From Ascidiaceihabitans sp. (GTDB lineage Bacteria > Pseudomonadota > Alphaproteobacteria > Rhodobacterales > Rhodobacteraceae), in the NCBI GenBank assembly GCA_029251465.1, contig JAQXDI010000048.1, positions 62,001-126,000 on the forward strand: 64,000 nt of DNA, read 5' to 3'. The notes under the pieces were generated by a model. It searched no databases and was not told the DNA's origin. It saw only the letters and a list, made by a program, of their open reading frames with translations. Shown one piece after another: positions 8,373-17,063 of this stretch; positions within the stretch are counted from its first letter, which is position 1; the number at the start of each line of letters is the position of its first letter. The position numbers were made by a program, and so were the translations under genes.

Positions 8373-9536
8373 ATGGCTGTGAAAAACCGGTTTGCAGAAC
8401 TGCACGATGACATCACGGCGTGGCGCCGCGACATTCACCAAAACCCCGAAATTCTATTTGAAACGCACCGCACCAGCGCGCTGGTTGCAGACAAACTGCG
8501 CGCCTTTGGGTGTGACGAGGTGGTGACGGGCATCGGGCGCACGGGCGTCATCGGTGTAATCAAAGGCAACACGACTGAGTCTGGCAAGGTCGTCGGCCTA
8601 CGCGCTGACATGGATGCACTGCCGATTCATGAGGCAACAGGTGTTGAATATGCCTCGCTCACGGACGGAGCGATGCACGCCTGTGGTCACGACGGGCACA
8701 CCGCGATGTTGCTGGGGGCCGCGCAATACCTGGCCGAAACCCGCAATTTTGACGGCACTGTCGTCGTCATTTTCCAACCCGCCGAAGAAGGCGGCGGCGG
8801 CGGTAAAGAGATGTGCGACGACGGCATGATGGACCGCTGGGGCATCCAGGAAGTCTACGGAATGCACAACTGGCCGGGCCTGCCTACCGGTCACTTTGCG
8901 ATCCGCTCTGGCCCGTTTTTCGCAGCCACCGACCAATTCGACATCTACGTCGAGGGCAAAGGTGGCCACGCCGCCAAGCCAAACGACACGGTCGACACCA
9001 CCGTCATGGCCAGCCAATTGGTCATGTCATTACAAACCATCGCCAGCCGTAATGCCGATCCGATTGATCAGGTCGTCGTGTCTGTGACCTCGTTTGAAAC
9101 CTCGTCCAAGGCGTTCAATGTGATCCCGCAAAAGGTGCATTTGAAAGGCACCGTGCGCACTATGTCCAAGGAAATGCGCAACCTCGCTGAGACGCGGATC
9201 AACGAGATTTGCTCAGGTGTGGCAATGACCTTTGGCGGCACAGCTGAGGTCGACTATCACCGTGGTTATCCGGTCATGGTCAATTCCGAAGAACAAACAG
9301 CCTTTGCGGTGGACGTTGCCAAATCAGTGTCGGGCCAATGCGACGAAGCGCCGTTGGTGATGGGTGGCGAGGATTTCGCCTTTATGCTCGAAGAACGCCC
9401 GGGCGCCTACATCGTCGTTGGCAACGGCGAAGGCGCGATGGTGCATCATCCCGAATACAACTTTAACGACGACGCAATCCCGGCAGGGTGCAGCTGGTGG
9501 GCGGGCATTGCTGAACAACGCATGCCGATGTCCTAA
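8373..9536 (+). CDS. M20D amidohydrolase (hippurate hydrolase-like), copy 2
   Basis: Second HipO-like hydrolase, 387 residues, with the same motif series: RADMDALPIHE, HACGHDGHTAML, FQPAEEGGGGGKEM, GMHNWPG, GGHAAKPN and GGEDFAFMLEERPGAY. ATG at 8373 has AGGAG six bases upstream; the frame is open for six more codons upstream but without a better site. It follows copy 1 by 89 bases that hold a palindrome, so it may have its own promoter. The lid domain (residues about 185-300) is the most diverged part between the copies, which suggests different acyl or amino specificity. It converges on the glycosyltransferase gene with only 3 bases between stops. Confidence 0.88.
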   Translation: MAVKNRFAELHDDITAWRRDIHQNPEILFETHRTSALVADKLRAFGCDEVVTGIGRTGVIGVIKGNTTESGKVVGLRADMDALPIHEATGVEYASLTDGAMHACGHDGHTAMLLGAAQYLAETRNFDGTVVVIFQPAEEGGGGGKEMCDDGMMDRWGIQEVYGMHNWPGLPTGHFAIRSGPFFAATDQFDIYVEGKGGHAAKPNDTVDTTVMASQLVMSLQTIASRNADPIDQVVVSVTSFETSSKAFNVIPQKVHLKGTVRTMSKEMRNLAETRINEICSGVAMTFGGTAEVDYHRGYPVMVNSEEQTAFAVDVAKSVSGQCDEAPLVMGGEDFAFMLEERPGAYIVVGNGEGAMVHHPEYNFNDDAIPAGCSWWAGIAEQRMPMS

Positions 9537-9539
9537 GGG

Positions 9540-10547
9540 TCAAATCAGCGCTTGGTAGACGGCGTCAATGCCGTCTGCCTCTGACGTTGCACTAAAGGCG
9601 TCAACCGCCACGTCACGCGCGCGCTTGCCCATGTTTTCAACGTTTCCATCAAGGATTTTGCCGACAGCACTGGCCGCATCCATCACGTCATCGACAACAG
9701 TTCCGGTAGTGCCTTGCGCCGAGAAACTGCGGTAGTATCCAGCGTCGGTGCCGACAAACGGGACACCGCTGGCCATCCCTTCTAGCGGGACCATGCCGTA
9801 GCCTTCGTAGCGCGGCAATTGCACGACTAGGGACAAGGCGCGCATCAGGTTTGGCATTTGATCTGCGGCGATTTCACCGACAAACAGGATACGCTCAGAC
9901 AAGCCCGCCGCGGCTATTTCGTCCTTTAACTCTTGTTGAAACGCTTGGTGTTCCCGCGCCGCACGACCAATCACCAAAGCCACGGTATTCGGGTGCTGCG
10001 GCAACACGTCAATCATCGCTTCGACAAACCGGTCGCTGCCCTTTTCAGGCCGCACCCGCCCGATTGACGCGATGCCAGATGTGCCGCCGTAGCCAAGGGC
10101 CGCCCAAGCCGCCGCACGATCTGCAGCAGGGCAATAGAGCTCGGTGTCAACGCCGTGCGGGACGACGGCGCGCACGTTTGGGACAAAGCTGGCGGCTGTG
10201 TCTGTCGTTGCGACAATCGCGTCCATGCGCGAAATCAACCAGCGCGGAAACGCAGAATGGCGACGCTGTGCGGCTGAGGTAAAGACGATTTTGATCGGCA
10301 AACTCAACACGTCACGCGCCCAGATTGCCGCACGCATTTCGGTGTTGCGACGCACGTGCCAGATGCAGGGTTCGGTTGACGCAGCGCGCGCCTGTTTCAG
10401 CGTGATCGGCGGTGGGCATCCGGGCAGGGAGTGGCCGACAAGCGACAGATCGTAACGGCCCGTTTGGGCGCGCACGACGTTCGCAGCGGTGGCCGACACG
10501 CCGGTGAAATTGCGGTTAAAGTTGGTGACAAAAATCCGTTTTTTCAT
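9540..10547 (-). CDS. GT4-type glycosyltransferase, probable LPS core (LpcC-like) transferase
   Basis: Retaining glycosyltransferase of 335 residues. The C-terminal half carries GRVRPEKGSDRFVEAM and LPRYEGYGMVPLEGMASGVPF, the nucleotide-sugar binding E-x7-E segment of GT4 enzymes; the N-terminal half has NFTGVSATAANV and TSAAQRRHSAFPRWL, which I recall from LpcC-type core mannosyltransferases of alphaproteobacteria. Its ATG (10547) overlaps the stop of waaA by four bases (ATGA), so the two are translationally coupled; a longer upstream frame exists only because it reads through waaA. Context says it adds a sugar to the Kdo-lipid A core on the cytoplasmic face of the inner membrane. Sugar specificity is inferred. 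Confidence 0.8.
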   Translation of the reverse strand: MKKRIFVTNFNRNFTGVSATAANVVRAQTGRYDLSLVGHSLPGCPPPITLKQARAASTEPCIWHVRRNTEMRAAIWARDVLSLPIKIVFTSAAQRRHSAFPRWLISRMDAIVATTDTAASFVPNVRAVVPHGVDTELYCPAADRAAAWAALGYGGTSGIASIGRVRPEKGSDRFVEAMIDVLPQHPNTVALVIGRAAREHQAFQQELKDEIAAAGLSERILFVGEIAADQMPNLMRALSLVVQLPRYEGYGMVPLEGMASGVPFVGTDAGYYRSFSAQGTTGTVVDDVMDAASAVGKILDGNVENMGKRARDVAVDAFSATSEADGIDAVYQALI

Positions 10548-11848
10548 GGCGCAATGTCCAGGGCTGTGATCAGTTGGTTGGCCACGTCGTCCAAAGTTCC
10601 GCTTTGGTCGGCGACAAATGCTTTGGCCCCCGCGCGCGCTGTTTGCAACGCTTCCGGATGGCGCAACCAAGTATCGGCGATCTCGGCGATCTGTGTCGCA
10701 TAATTGACCAAACGCGCGCCGCCTTTGGCCTCAAGCGCGCTGTAGGCGTCGGCAAAATTGGTGATGTGAACGCCCGACAACACGGCGGCCCCGAAATGTG
10801 CCGGTTCAAACGGATTGTGCCCGCCAATCGGGTGCAGCGAACCGCCCAAAAACACGAAGGGCGCAAGGCTGTACCACAAGCCCATTTCACCCAAAGTATC
10901 TGCCAGATAGACTTGCTTTTCAGGCAAGCCACCTACGGATCGAGTGGTGAAACTGAATCCGGCATTTTCGATCAACTTCTGCACGTCCGGGCTGCGTTCA
11001 GGATGACGCGGGACAAGGATAAGGCACAGATCAGGATGTGTTTTCAACAACTTGGCATGCGCTTCTAACACATCGGTTTCTTCGCCGTCGTGGGTCGAAC
11101 ACGCAGCCCAAACCGGGCGATGCCCAAGCGTTGTGCGCATCTGACCCAGCGATTTGCCGTGCACAGGCAGGGGGGCAGACAGGGATTTGAGATCGACGCC
11201 CTTTGCGGTTTTGTCTGCGGGGGTTCCGAGATCAATCAGGTGCTGGGCCATCGCGGTCGTCTGTGTCAGCACCAGCTTGAAATGATGCAGCAAAAACGCG
11301 GCTGTCTTGTGTTGCTTTGCCCAGCTTTTTAGCGACTTGTCCGAGAGCCGGGCGTTGACCATCGCCATTGGAATATCTGCGCGGCGCGTGTGGATCAGCA
11401 TGTTCGGCCACAATTCGCTTTCGACCAAGATCGCAGCGTCCGGTCGCCATGTTTTCAGAAAACGGCGCAATGGGCCCGCGCCATCAAGAGGCGCAAATTG
11501 ATGTTGCGTGCGCGCAGGCATGCGGGCGGCGATCAGATGCGCGGATGTCGCAGTGCCGGATGTGATCAGAAACCGCGCGTCCGGCAATGCGCGCCCCATG
11601 GCGGTGATCAGCGACAAAACCGACAGGCTTTCACCGACGGATGCGGCATGAAACCAGATCAGCGTGCCGCCGGGGCGATGTTCAGTGGCGTTGCCAACGA
11701 CCTCATGGGCGCGGTGGCTGGGCACGCCCGCACGACGCAATTTGCGCACCACAAAAAACGCGGCAATCGGCATGAAAAAGGTCGTGGCAACCGCGTAGGC
11801 GCGAAAGAGCGCAGTCGGACGAATGCTCGGGCGCTGAGGACCGCGCAT
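10544..11848 (-). CDS. waaA: 3-deoxy-D-manno-octulosonic acid (Kdo) transferase
   Basis: WaaA/KdtA moves Kdo from CMP-Kdo onto lipid A precursor at the inner membrane, building the inner core of LPS. The 434-residue chain has an N-terminal hydrophobic anchor (about residues 10-30), WFHAASVGE with the conserved glutamate, LVESELWPNML, MVNARLSDKSLKSW, LVPRHPERS and GGSLHPIGGHNPFEPA, all family signatures. Its start overlaps the moaA stop as TAATG and its end overlaps the glycosyltransferase start as ATGA. No Kdo synthesis genes are in the window. Confidence 0.93.
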   Translation of the reverse strand: MRGPQRPSIRPTALFRAYAVATTFFMPIAAFFVVRKLRRAGVPSHRAHEVVGNATEHRPGGTLIWFHAASVGESLSVLSLITAMGRALPDARFLITSGTATSAHLIAARMPARTQHQFAPLDGAGPLRRFLKTWRPDAAILVESELWPNMLIHTRRADIPMAMVNARLSDKSLKSWAKQHKTAAFLLHHFKLVLTQTTAMAQHLIDLGTPADKTAKGVDLKSLSAPLPVHGKSLGQMRTTLGHRPVWAACSTHDGEETDVLEAHAKLLKTHPDLCLILVPRHPERSPDVQKLIENAGFSFTTRSVGGLPEKQVYLADTLGEMGLWYSLAPFVFLGGSLHPIGGHNPFEPAHFGAAVLSGVHITNFADAYSALEAKGGARLVNYATQIAEIADTWLRHPEALQTARAGAKAFVADQSGTLDDVANQLITALDIAP

Positions 11849-12855
11849 TAGCCGCCCGTATGGCTCATGTGGCGGGGCATTTGGCCGTCCAGCGATTGCC
11901 GCGAATAGTCGAAATCATGGCCCTTGGGTTTCATCGCAATTGCCGCGCGAATGGCGTCTTCTAACGGGCGGTCATCGTTTGGGTGGGCACGCAAAGGCGC
12001 GCGCAAATCGGCCATGTCTTCTTGACCCAAGCACAGGTAGATTTCGCCGGTGCAGGTAATGCGGACGCGGTTACAGCTTTCGCAGAAATTATGGGACAGG
12101 GGTGTGATAAACCCGATTTTCTGGCCGGTTTCCTCGAGCCGCACGTAACGCGCAGGCCCCCCGGTTTTTTCGGCCAGATCGGTGACGGTGTAGTGATCCT
12201 CGTAGGCGGTGCGCACGTCTTTCAGCGACCAATATTGGCTCAGGCGATCCTCGTTGCCGATGTCGCCCATTGGCATGACTTCGATCCAGGTCAGATCAAG
12301 GCCCAAATCGGCGCACCATTTGGTGATACTGGGCAATTCCGGCTCGTTAAAACCCTTAAGCGCGACGGCGTTGATTTTGACTTTTAGGCCAGCTTTTAAC
12401 GCTGCATCGACACCGCGCAAAACCTGCGGCAAGCGCCCCCAGCGGGTTATGTCGCCGAATTTCTGATCATCCAGCGTATCAAGTGAGATGTTCACACGGC
12501 GCACACCAGCGGCAAACAAATCATCAGCGTATTTTTCCAACTGCGACCCGTTGGTGGTCAGCGTCAATTCCTTGAGCGTTCCAGCCTCAAGATGCCGCGT
12601 CATGCCGTCAAAAAACGTCATGATCCCCTTGCGCACCAAAGGTTCGCCGCCCGTGATCCGTAGTTTTTCAACGCCAAGGCCAATGAACGTGGAACACATG
12701 CGGTCCAGTTCCTCGAGCGTCAGCAGTTCCTTTTTCGGCAGGAACGTCATGTTTTCGGACATGCAGTAGACGCAGCGAAAATCGCAGCGGTCTGTGACGG
12801 AAACGCGCAGATAGGTGATGGCGCGTGCGAAGGGATCAATCAAAGGTGCATTCAT
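11848..12855 (-). CDS. moaA: GTP 3',8-cyclase (molybdenum cofactor biosynthesis MoaA)
   Basis: Radical-SAM enzyme catalysing the first step of molybdopterin synthesis, conversion of GTP to 3',8-cyclo-GTP. Length is 335 residues. The N-terminal cluster motif is CDFRCVYC (C24, C28, C31); the C-terminal second 4Fe-4S cluster is [18 protein letters not shown]; and the chain ends in the Gly-Gly (HTGG) expected of active MoaA. It is first in a leftward trio with waaA and a glycosyltransferase, linked by a TAATG overlap although the functions are unrelated. No other mo-cofactor genes are visible here. Confidence 0.95.
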   Translation of the reverse strand: MNAPLIDPFARAITYLRVSVTDRCDFRCVYCMSENMTFLPKKELLTLEELDRMCSTFIGLGVEKLRITGGEPLVRKGIMTFFDGMTRHLEAGTLKELTLTTNGSQLEKYADDLFAAGVRRVNISLDTLDDQKFGDITRWGRLPQVLRGVDAALKAGLKVKINAVALKGFNEPELPSITKWCADLGLDLTWIEVMPMGDIGNEDRLSQYWSLKDVRTAYEDHYTVTDLAEKTGGPARYVRLEETGQKIGFITPLSHNFCESCNRVRITCTGEIYLCLGQEDMADLRAPLRAHPNDDRPLEDAIRAAIAMKPKGHDFDYSRQSLDGQMPRHMSHTGG

Positions 12856-12940
12856 GCTTCAATAGGTAAAGATGCGCGCACCGACGGGCAAGGGGCAAAG
12901 GGCGATTGATGACACAGCAGCTGCGGGTTAGGCTGGGCTC

Positions 12941-13390
12941 ATGAAAAATATTGTAACAAGTGTCGTGATCTGTGCCGCTTTGGCAGGATGTGGTTTGACC
13001 CCGAATGGGCTGAGAACACCAACCGAAACAATCGAGGCGGATGTGCCCGTGGGCGATGCCGCTGCCGGTGTGCAAACACGCCCCTTGGCGCGGCCGGTTG
13101 CGAGCGACGTGATCACGACCCCCGAGGCTGCGAAACCTGTCCCTACATCTGGTGATCTGGGCAGTACGGTTGCGTCCTTGGGCAGTCCTGCAGAACCTGG
13201 TTTGTGGCTCAAGACGCCATTGGTCAGCACGCAAAGCACTGGCAAAGTCAGCTATAACGGCACGTCCATTGATGTGACCCTGATCCCGATTGACGGTCCG
13301 GTCACCGCCGGCAGCCGCCTGTCTTTGCAAGGGTTTCAATCCCTTGGCGCGCCGTTGACCGAATTGGTTGAGGTGCAGGTCAGCGTCTAG
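12941..13390 (+). CDS. Small outer-surface or periplasmic lipoprotein of unknown function
   Basis: 149 residues starting MKNIVTSVVICAALAGC, a lipoprotein signal with lipobox LAGC (C17). The middle is Pro/Thr/Ala-rich and probably unstructured; the last 70 residues look beta-rich (GKVSYNGTSIDVTLIPIDG). Similar Rhodobacteraceae proteins are often labelled D-galactarate dehydratase, but the size and lipobox do not fit that enzyme. Divergent from moaA with 85 bases between. No function can be assigned. Confidence 0.75.
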   Translation: MKNIVTSVVICAALAGCGLTPNGLRTPTETIEADVPVGDAAAGVQTRPLARPVASDVITTPEAAKPVPTSGDLGSTVASLGSPAEPGLWLKTPLVSTQSTGKVSYNGTSIDVTLIPIDGPVTAGSRLSLQGFQSLGAPLTELVEVQVSV

Positions 13391-13481
13391 ATCGCTCACC
13401 TCCTTGTGATGCGCAGCGTCTGTGCGTTGACACCCACTTCGCGCTGACGTTGTGTGCGGGTGCAGCATAAGGAGCATCAAA

Positions 13482-14015
13482 ATGAGCACAACGAAACTGG
13501 CAGCCGGCAGTCTTTTTCCGAAATTCGACGTGGACCAATACGGCGGCGGCACGTTGCATGTCGGCACGCCCACAGGGGGGCATGATTGGCAGATGGTCGT
13601 GGTTTATCGCGGCAAGCACTGTCCGATTTGCACACGGTACCTGAATACGCTGAACGACTTGCTGGATGATTTCCACGGCCAAGGCGTCGATGTGATCGCC
13701 GTCACCGGTGACAAAGCGGACCAAGCAGATGGGCAACTGTCTGATATCGCGCCGAAATTCCCTGTTGGGTATGGGATGAGCATCGCACAAATACAAAGCC
13801 TGGGGCTGTATGTTTCTGACCCACGTTCAGCGGCAGAAACCGATCATCCGTTCCCGGAGCCGGGCCTGTTCATCATCAATGGCGATGGTGCGATCCAAAT
13901 CCTCGACATCTCGAACGCGCCGTTTGCACGGCCCGATCTGAATGTGGTTCTTGGCGGTGTCAAATTCGTGCGCAATCCCGAAAACAACTATCCTATTCGC
14001 GGGATGCACGACTGA
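13482..14015 (+). CDS. Peroxiredoxin-like AhpC/TSA-family protein
   Basis: Thioredoxin-fold protein of 177 residues; the redox motif is VYRGKHCPICTRYL with C47 and C50, in a CPxC arrangement rather than the single peroxidatic cysteine of classical peroxiredoxins. Later segments such as VDVIAVTGDKADQADGQL and a FIINGDGAIQILDISNAPF stretch match the AhpC/TSA-like redoxin fold. ATG at 13482 sits behind AAGGAG; an in-frame upstream extension is not supported. No signal peptide, so cytoplasmic. It converges with the AlkD-like gene with no bases between stops. Likely a thiol peroxidase or disulphide reductase. Confidence 0.8.
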   Translation: MSTTKLAAGSLFPKFDVDQYGGGTLHVGTPTGGHDWQMVVVYRGKHCPICTRYLNTLNDLLDDFHGQGVDVIAVTGDKADQADGQLSDIAPKFPVGYGMSIAQIQSLGLYVSDPRSAAETDHPFPEPGLFIINGDGAIQILDISNAPFARPDLNVVLGGVKFVRNPENNYPIRGMHD

Positions 14016-14693
14016 TTATTTGAGGTACTTGGCGGCCTCTTTGGCGGCAAAAGGCTTCATCTGGGCACCGTATTGATCCAGAAATGCAACAACGGCTGGC
14101 GCGTCATGTTTGGACAAGTCGCGCAGCCACCACGCGATGGCTTTTTGGATAAACCACGCGCGATCCGGCACATAAGACGCAGCCCATCCCAAAACCCGTG
14201 CGCGGATTTCCAGATCCAGCGGTTTGGGGTGGTTCTGTTTGGTCCACGGCAACGTGATCACGAGCGCTGCGCGGCGGGTCCACATGTGCTCAGACGTTGT
14301 CCATGTTTCAATATGATCGATCCGCGAAGGGTCAGCGATCAGTCGCTTTTGACCGGCCATGCATGCGTGATCTGCAATCGCCCAGCTGTCAAAATCATCC
14401 ACCCACGAGGCAATCAGGCCCCACGCGTCGTCATCATCTTTGATGCGGGCTTGGGTCAGTAATTTGGCGGCTGCCAAGCGCGCCTCATAGATGTCGGTTT
14501 CCCAAAGGGCGTCAGCCAGATCGACGCGTTGTTCGACGTCCATCGTCGCGCGCCAGTCTTTGGTCAAATCGTTGATGACTGGATTGGCAACGCCAAGGTA
14601 AACACGAGGGGCCTTGTGATAGCTCGCGGTTTGTTCAGCTTTTTCAGCGTCTTGGTGTTCGTTTAGCTGCGCAAGTGCGTCATCCAGGTTCAT
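14016..14693 (-). CDS. DNA alkylation repair enzyme, AlkD-like HEAT-repeat glycosylase
   Basis: 225 residues, all-helical, matching the AlkC/AlkD DNA alkylation repair family, which removes positively charged alkylated bases. Visible family features are YHKAPRVYLGVANPVINDLTKDW near the N-terminus, LWETDIYEARLAAAKLL, WVDDFDSWAIADHAC with the conserved aspartate/tryptophan segment, and MWTRRAALV. The start at 14693 (MNLDDALAQL) overlaps the end of the PPOX-family gene as ATGA; the frame runs 21 codons further upstream but only by reading inside that gene. Cytoplasmic. Confidence 0.8.
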   Translation of the reverse strand: MNLDDALAQLNEHQDAEKAEQTASYHKAPRVYLGVANPVINDLTKDWRATMDVEQRVDLADALWETDIYEARLAAAKLLTQARIKDDDDAWGLIASWVDDFDSWAIADHACMAGQKRLIADPSRIDHIETWTTSEHMWTRRAALVITLPWTKQNHPKPLDLEIRARVLGWAASYVPDRAWFIQKAIAWWLRDLSKHDAPAVVAFLDQYGAQMKPFAAKEAAKYLK

Positions 14694-15241
14694 TCGGATT
14701 TGTCCAATATATGTGTGGGCAAGCCATCCAGCGTGTGCTGATTTCGGTCCTGCCAATAAGTGTCGATGCCAGTGCGGCCTTTGTTGTCAGCCCATTTGTC
14801 CAGAACATCGCGTGGACCGACATGATCAAAGAAGGGCACAGCATAGCCGCAGCTGGTTTGCAACATATCAACATGCATATCATAGATTTGGCGCGCACCG
14901 ATATGGGGCGGGAATAGGGCGTTCAGGGCGTCAAATTCCGTGTCGCGAGGATGCAGACACTTGGCTGTGCCATAGGCGCGCATAATCATCGGGCGTGTTT
15001 CAAAGCCAACCCACATCAACGTCATGCGCGGGTTCAGGGGCAGATGGCCTGCGGTCTCGTTGCCACTGCCGGTCAGGTTGCGCCACACGATGCGGGTGGG
15101 GGACATAACGCGCAGGCTGTCATTGCCTTTGGGCGAAATATTGACCTTGCCCTCGGGCGCGGCTGAGCCACAAAAGAACATGTGCTGCTGTTCGATAAAC
15201 GCGCGATGATCGTCTCCGATTTGATCAAATTGCTTGCCCAT
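14690..15241 (-). CDS. Pyridoxamine 5'-phosphate oxidase-family flavoprotein
   Basis: 183-residue protein with the split-barrel FMN-binding fold of the PPOX family: FIEQQHMFFCGSAAPEGKVNISPKG followed by TRIVWRNLTGSGNETAGHL and RMTLMWVGFETRP. It is shorter than PdxH and lacks its C-terminal substrate-binding region, so it is probably a general flavin/heme reductase-like or F420/FMN-family protein rather than the vitamin B6 enzyme. It is coupled upstream to glmS (TAATG) and downstream to the AlkD-like gene (ATGA). Role unknown. Confidence 0.75.
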   Translation of the reverse strand: MGKQFDQIGDDHRAFIEQQHMFFCGSAAPEGKVNISPKGNDSLRVMSPTRIVWRNLTGSGNETAGHLPLNPRMTLMWVGFETRPMIMRAYGTAKCLHPRDTEFDALNALFPPHIGARQIYDMHVDMLQTSCGYAVPFFDHVGPRDVLDKWADNKGRTGIDTYWQDRNQHTLDGLPTHILDKSE

Positions 15242-17061
15242 TATTCAACCGTCACAGATTTGGCGAGGTTGCGCGGCTGATCCACATCCGTGCCCTTGGC
15301 GACGCCTGTGTGATAGGCCAACAACTGCGCGGGAATAGCGTATAGGATTGGGGTTACGATGTCCGGCACGTCCGGCATTTCGATGGTTGCCCACGTGCCT
15401 TCGCCGGCTTCTTCCAGACCTTTGGCATCTGATACCAAAATCACCTTGCCTTTGCGCGCCATGACTTCTTGCATGTTGGAAACGGTCTTTTCGAACAGGG
15501 TGTCACGCGGGGCAAAAACCACCACCGGAACATGTTTGTCAACCAACGCGATGGGGCCGTGCTTTAGCTCACCTGATGCATAAGATTCGGCGTGTATGTA
15601 ACTGATTTCTTTTAATTTTAGCGCGCCCTCATGGGCGAGCGGATACATCAAGCCTCGTCCTAGAAACAACACATCCCGGGCCTCTGACAGCTTCAGCGCG
15701 GCAAGGCGCATCGCGTCGTTTTGTTCAAGCGCTGTGTTGATGACAGCGGGCATTGCACGCAGGGCAGACAGGTGATCAGTCATCTGGTCCGCCGTGATTG
15801 TGCCACGTTGTTTCGCCGCTTTCAGCACCATCAAAAGCAACACTGTCAGTTGGCATGTGAACGCTTTGGTCGAGGCCACGCCGACCTCAACGCCCGCGTG
15901 GATCGGCAATGCCAAATCGCTTTCGCGCGCGATCGAACTTTCGGGAACATTGACCACAGATACGATTTTGTCTGCCTTACCGTCGCAATAGCGCAGTGCG
16001 GCCAACGTGTCTGCGGTTTCGCCCGATTGGCTAACAAAAACCGCGAGCGTGCGCGCCGGAATTGGCGGTTCACGGTAGCGGAATTCTGACGCAACATCGA
16101 CCTCGACCGGCAAGCGGGCGACCTGTTCAAACCAGTATTTCGCGGTCAGGCAGGCCAGATATGCCGTGCCGCACGCAACCATCGTCACGCGGTCAATTTT
16201 GGAGAAATCGATGTCAGGGGCGGGCAGGGTGATGTCGCCATCCTTGCCCAAATAATTCGCCAATGCGTCACCCAAAACAGTCGGCTGCTCGGCGATTTCT
16301 TTGGCCATAAAGTGTTTGTGCCCAGCCTTGTCCACACGCGCGCTGTCAATTTGAATGGTACGAATGTCGCGGTTGGCCAGTTCACCGTTGCGATCACGAA
16401 TTTCCAGCGACGTGCGGGTCAGGACGGCGCGGTCACCTTCCTCAAGGTAGGTGATCCGGTCGGTCAAAGGCGCCAAAGCGATTGCGTCAGAACCTACGAA
16501 CATTTCGCCCGTTCCGTGCCCGATGGCCAAGGGCGACCCTTTGCGCGCTGCGATCATCAAATCGTCTACGCCGTGGAACAGAAAAGCGAGGGCAAACGCG
16601 CCCTCAAGCATATCGATGGTTTTGTTCGCAGCCTCGACCGGGCTTGCCCCTTGGGACATGTGATATTGCGTCATCAATGCGACGGTTTCGGTGTCGGTAT
16701 CGGTGGTGAACTCAATGCCTGCCGTCGTCAATTGCACCCGCAAATCACGAAAGTTTTCGACGATGCCATTGTGCACAACAGCCACAGGGCCCGCCTGATG
16801 CGGGTGGGCGTTGTTTTCGTTCGGTGCACCGTGCGTGGCCCAGCGGGTGTGACCGATGCCAGACTTGCCTGCCAGCGGTTCGTGGACCAATCGATCCGAC
16901 AGATTAACCAGTTTCCCGACCGCGCGACGACGGTCCAGAACACCGTTGTTTACAGTGGCGATACCGGCGCTGTCGTAGCCGCGATATTCCAGCCGTTTAA
17001 GCGCCTCAACAAGGATTGGTGCTGCTTCGTGGTTCCCGAGGACCCCTACAATTCCACACAT
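15241..17061 (-). CDS. glmS: Glucosamine-fructose-6-phosphate aminotransferase (isomerizing)
   Basis: 606-residue cytoplasmic enzyme that makes glucosamine-6-phosphate from fructose-6-phosphate and glutamine, the entry to UDP-GlcNAc for peptidoglycan and LPS. The N-terminal nucleophile cysteine directly follows Met (MCGIVGVLG), then GHTRWATHGAP and HNGIVENF of the glutaminase domain; two SIS sugar-isomerase domains follow with ACGTAYLA, SQSGETADTLAA and SYASGELKHGPIAL; it ends with DQPRNLAKSVTVE. It starts two bases after the glmU stop, so the two consecutive pathway genes are one transcript. No glmS ribozyme is expected or seen. Confidence 0.97.
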   Translation of the reverse strand: MCGIVGVLGNHEAAPILVEALKRLEYRGYDSAGIATVNNGVLDRRRAVGKLVNLSDRLVHEPLAGKSGIGHTRWATHGAPNENNAHPHQAGPVAVVHNGIVENFRDLRVQLTTAGIEFTTDTDTETVALMTQYHMSQGASPVEAANKTIDMLEGAFALAFLFHGVDDLMIAARKGSPLAIGHGTGEMFVGSDAIALAPLTDRITYLEEGDRAVLTRTSLEIRDRNGELANRDIRTIQIDSARVDKAGHKHFMAKEIAEQPTVLGDALANYLGKDGDITLPAPDIDFSKIDRVTMVACGTAYLACLTAKYWFEQVARLPVEVDVASEFRYREPPIPARTLAVFVSQSGETADTLAALRYCDGKADKIVSVVNVPESSIARESDLALPIHAGVEVGVASTKAFTCQLTVLLLMVLKAAKQRGTITADQMTDHLSALRAMPAVINTALEQNDAMRLAALKLSEARDVLFLGRGLMYPLAHEGALKLKEISYIHAESYASGELKHGPIALVDKHVPVVVFAPRDTLFEKTVSNMQEVMARKGKVILVSDAKGLEEAGEGTWATIEMPDVPDIVTPILYAIPAQLLAYHTGVAKGTDVDQPRNLAKSVTVE

Positions 17062-17063
17062 TT

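Noticed and set aside
13482-14015. Reading the CPIC protein as a truncated gene
   Set aside because: Its 177 residues cover a whole AhpC/TSA-type redoxin fold with both cysteines and a proper end, so it is complete.
15241-17061. Possible glmS ribozyme before glmS
   Set aside because: Only two bases separate glmU and glmS and the ribozyme class is a feature mainly of Gram-positive bacteria; nothing like it is present.
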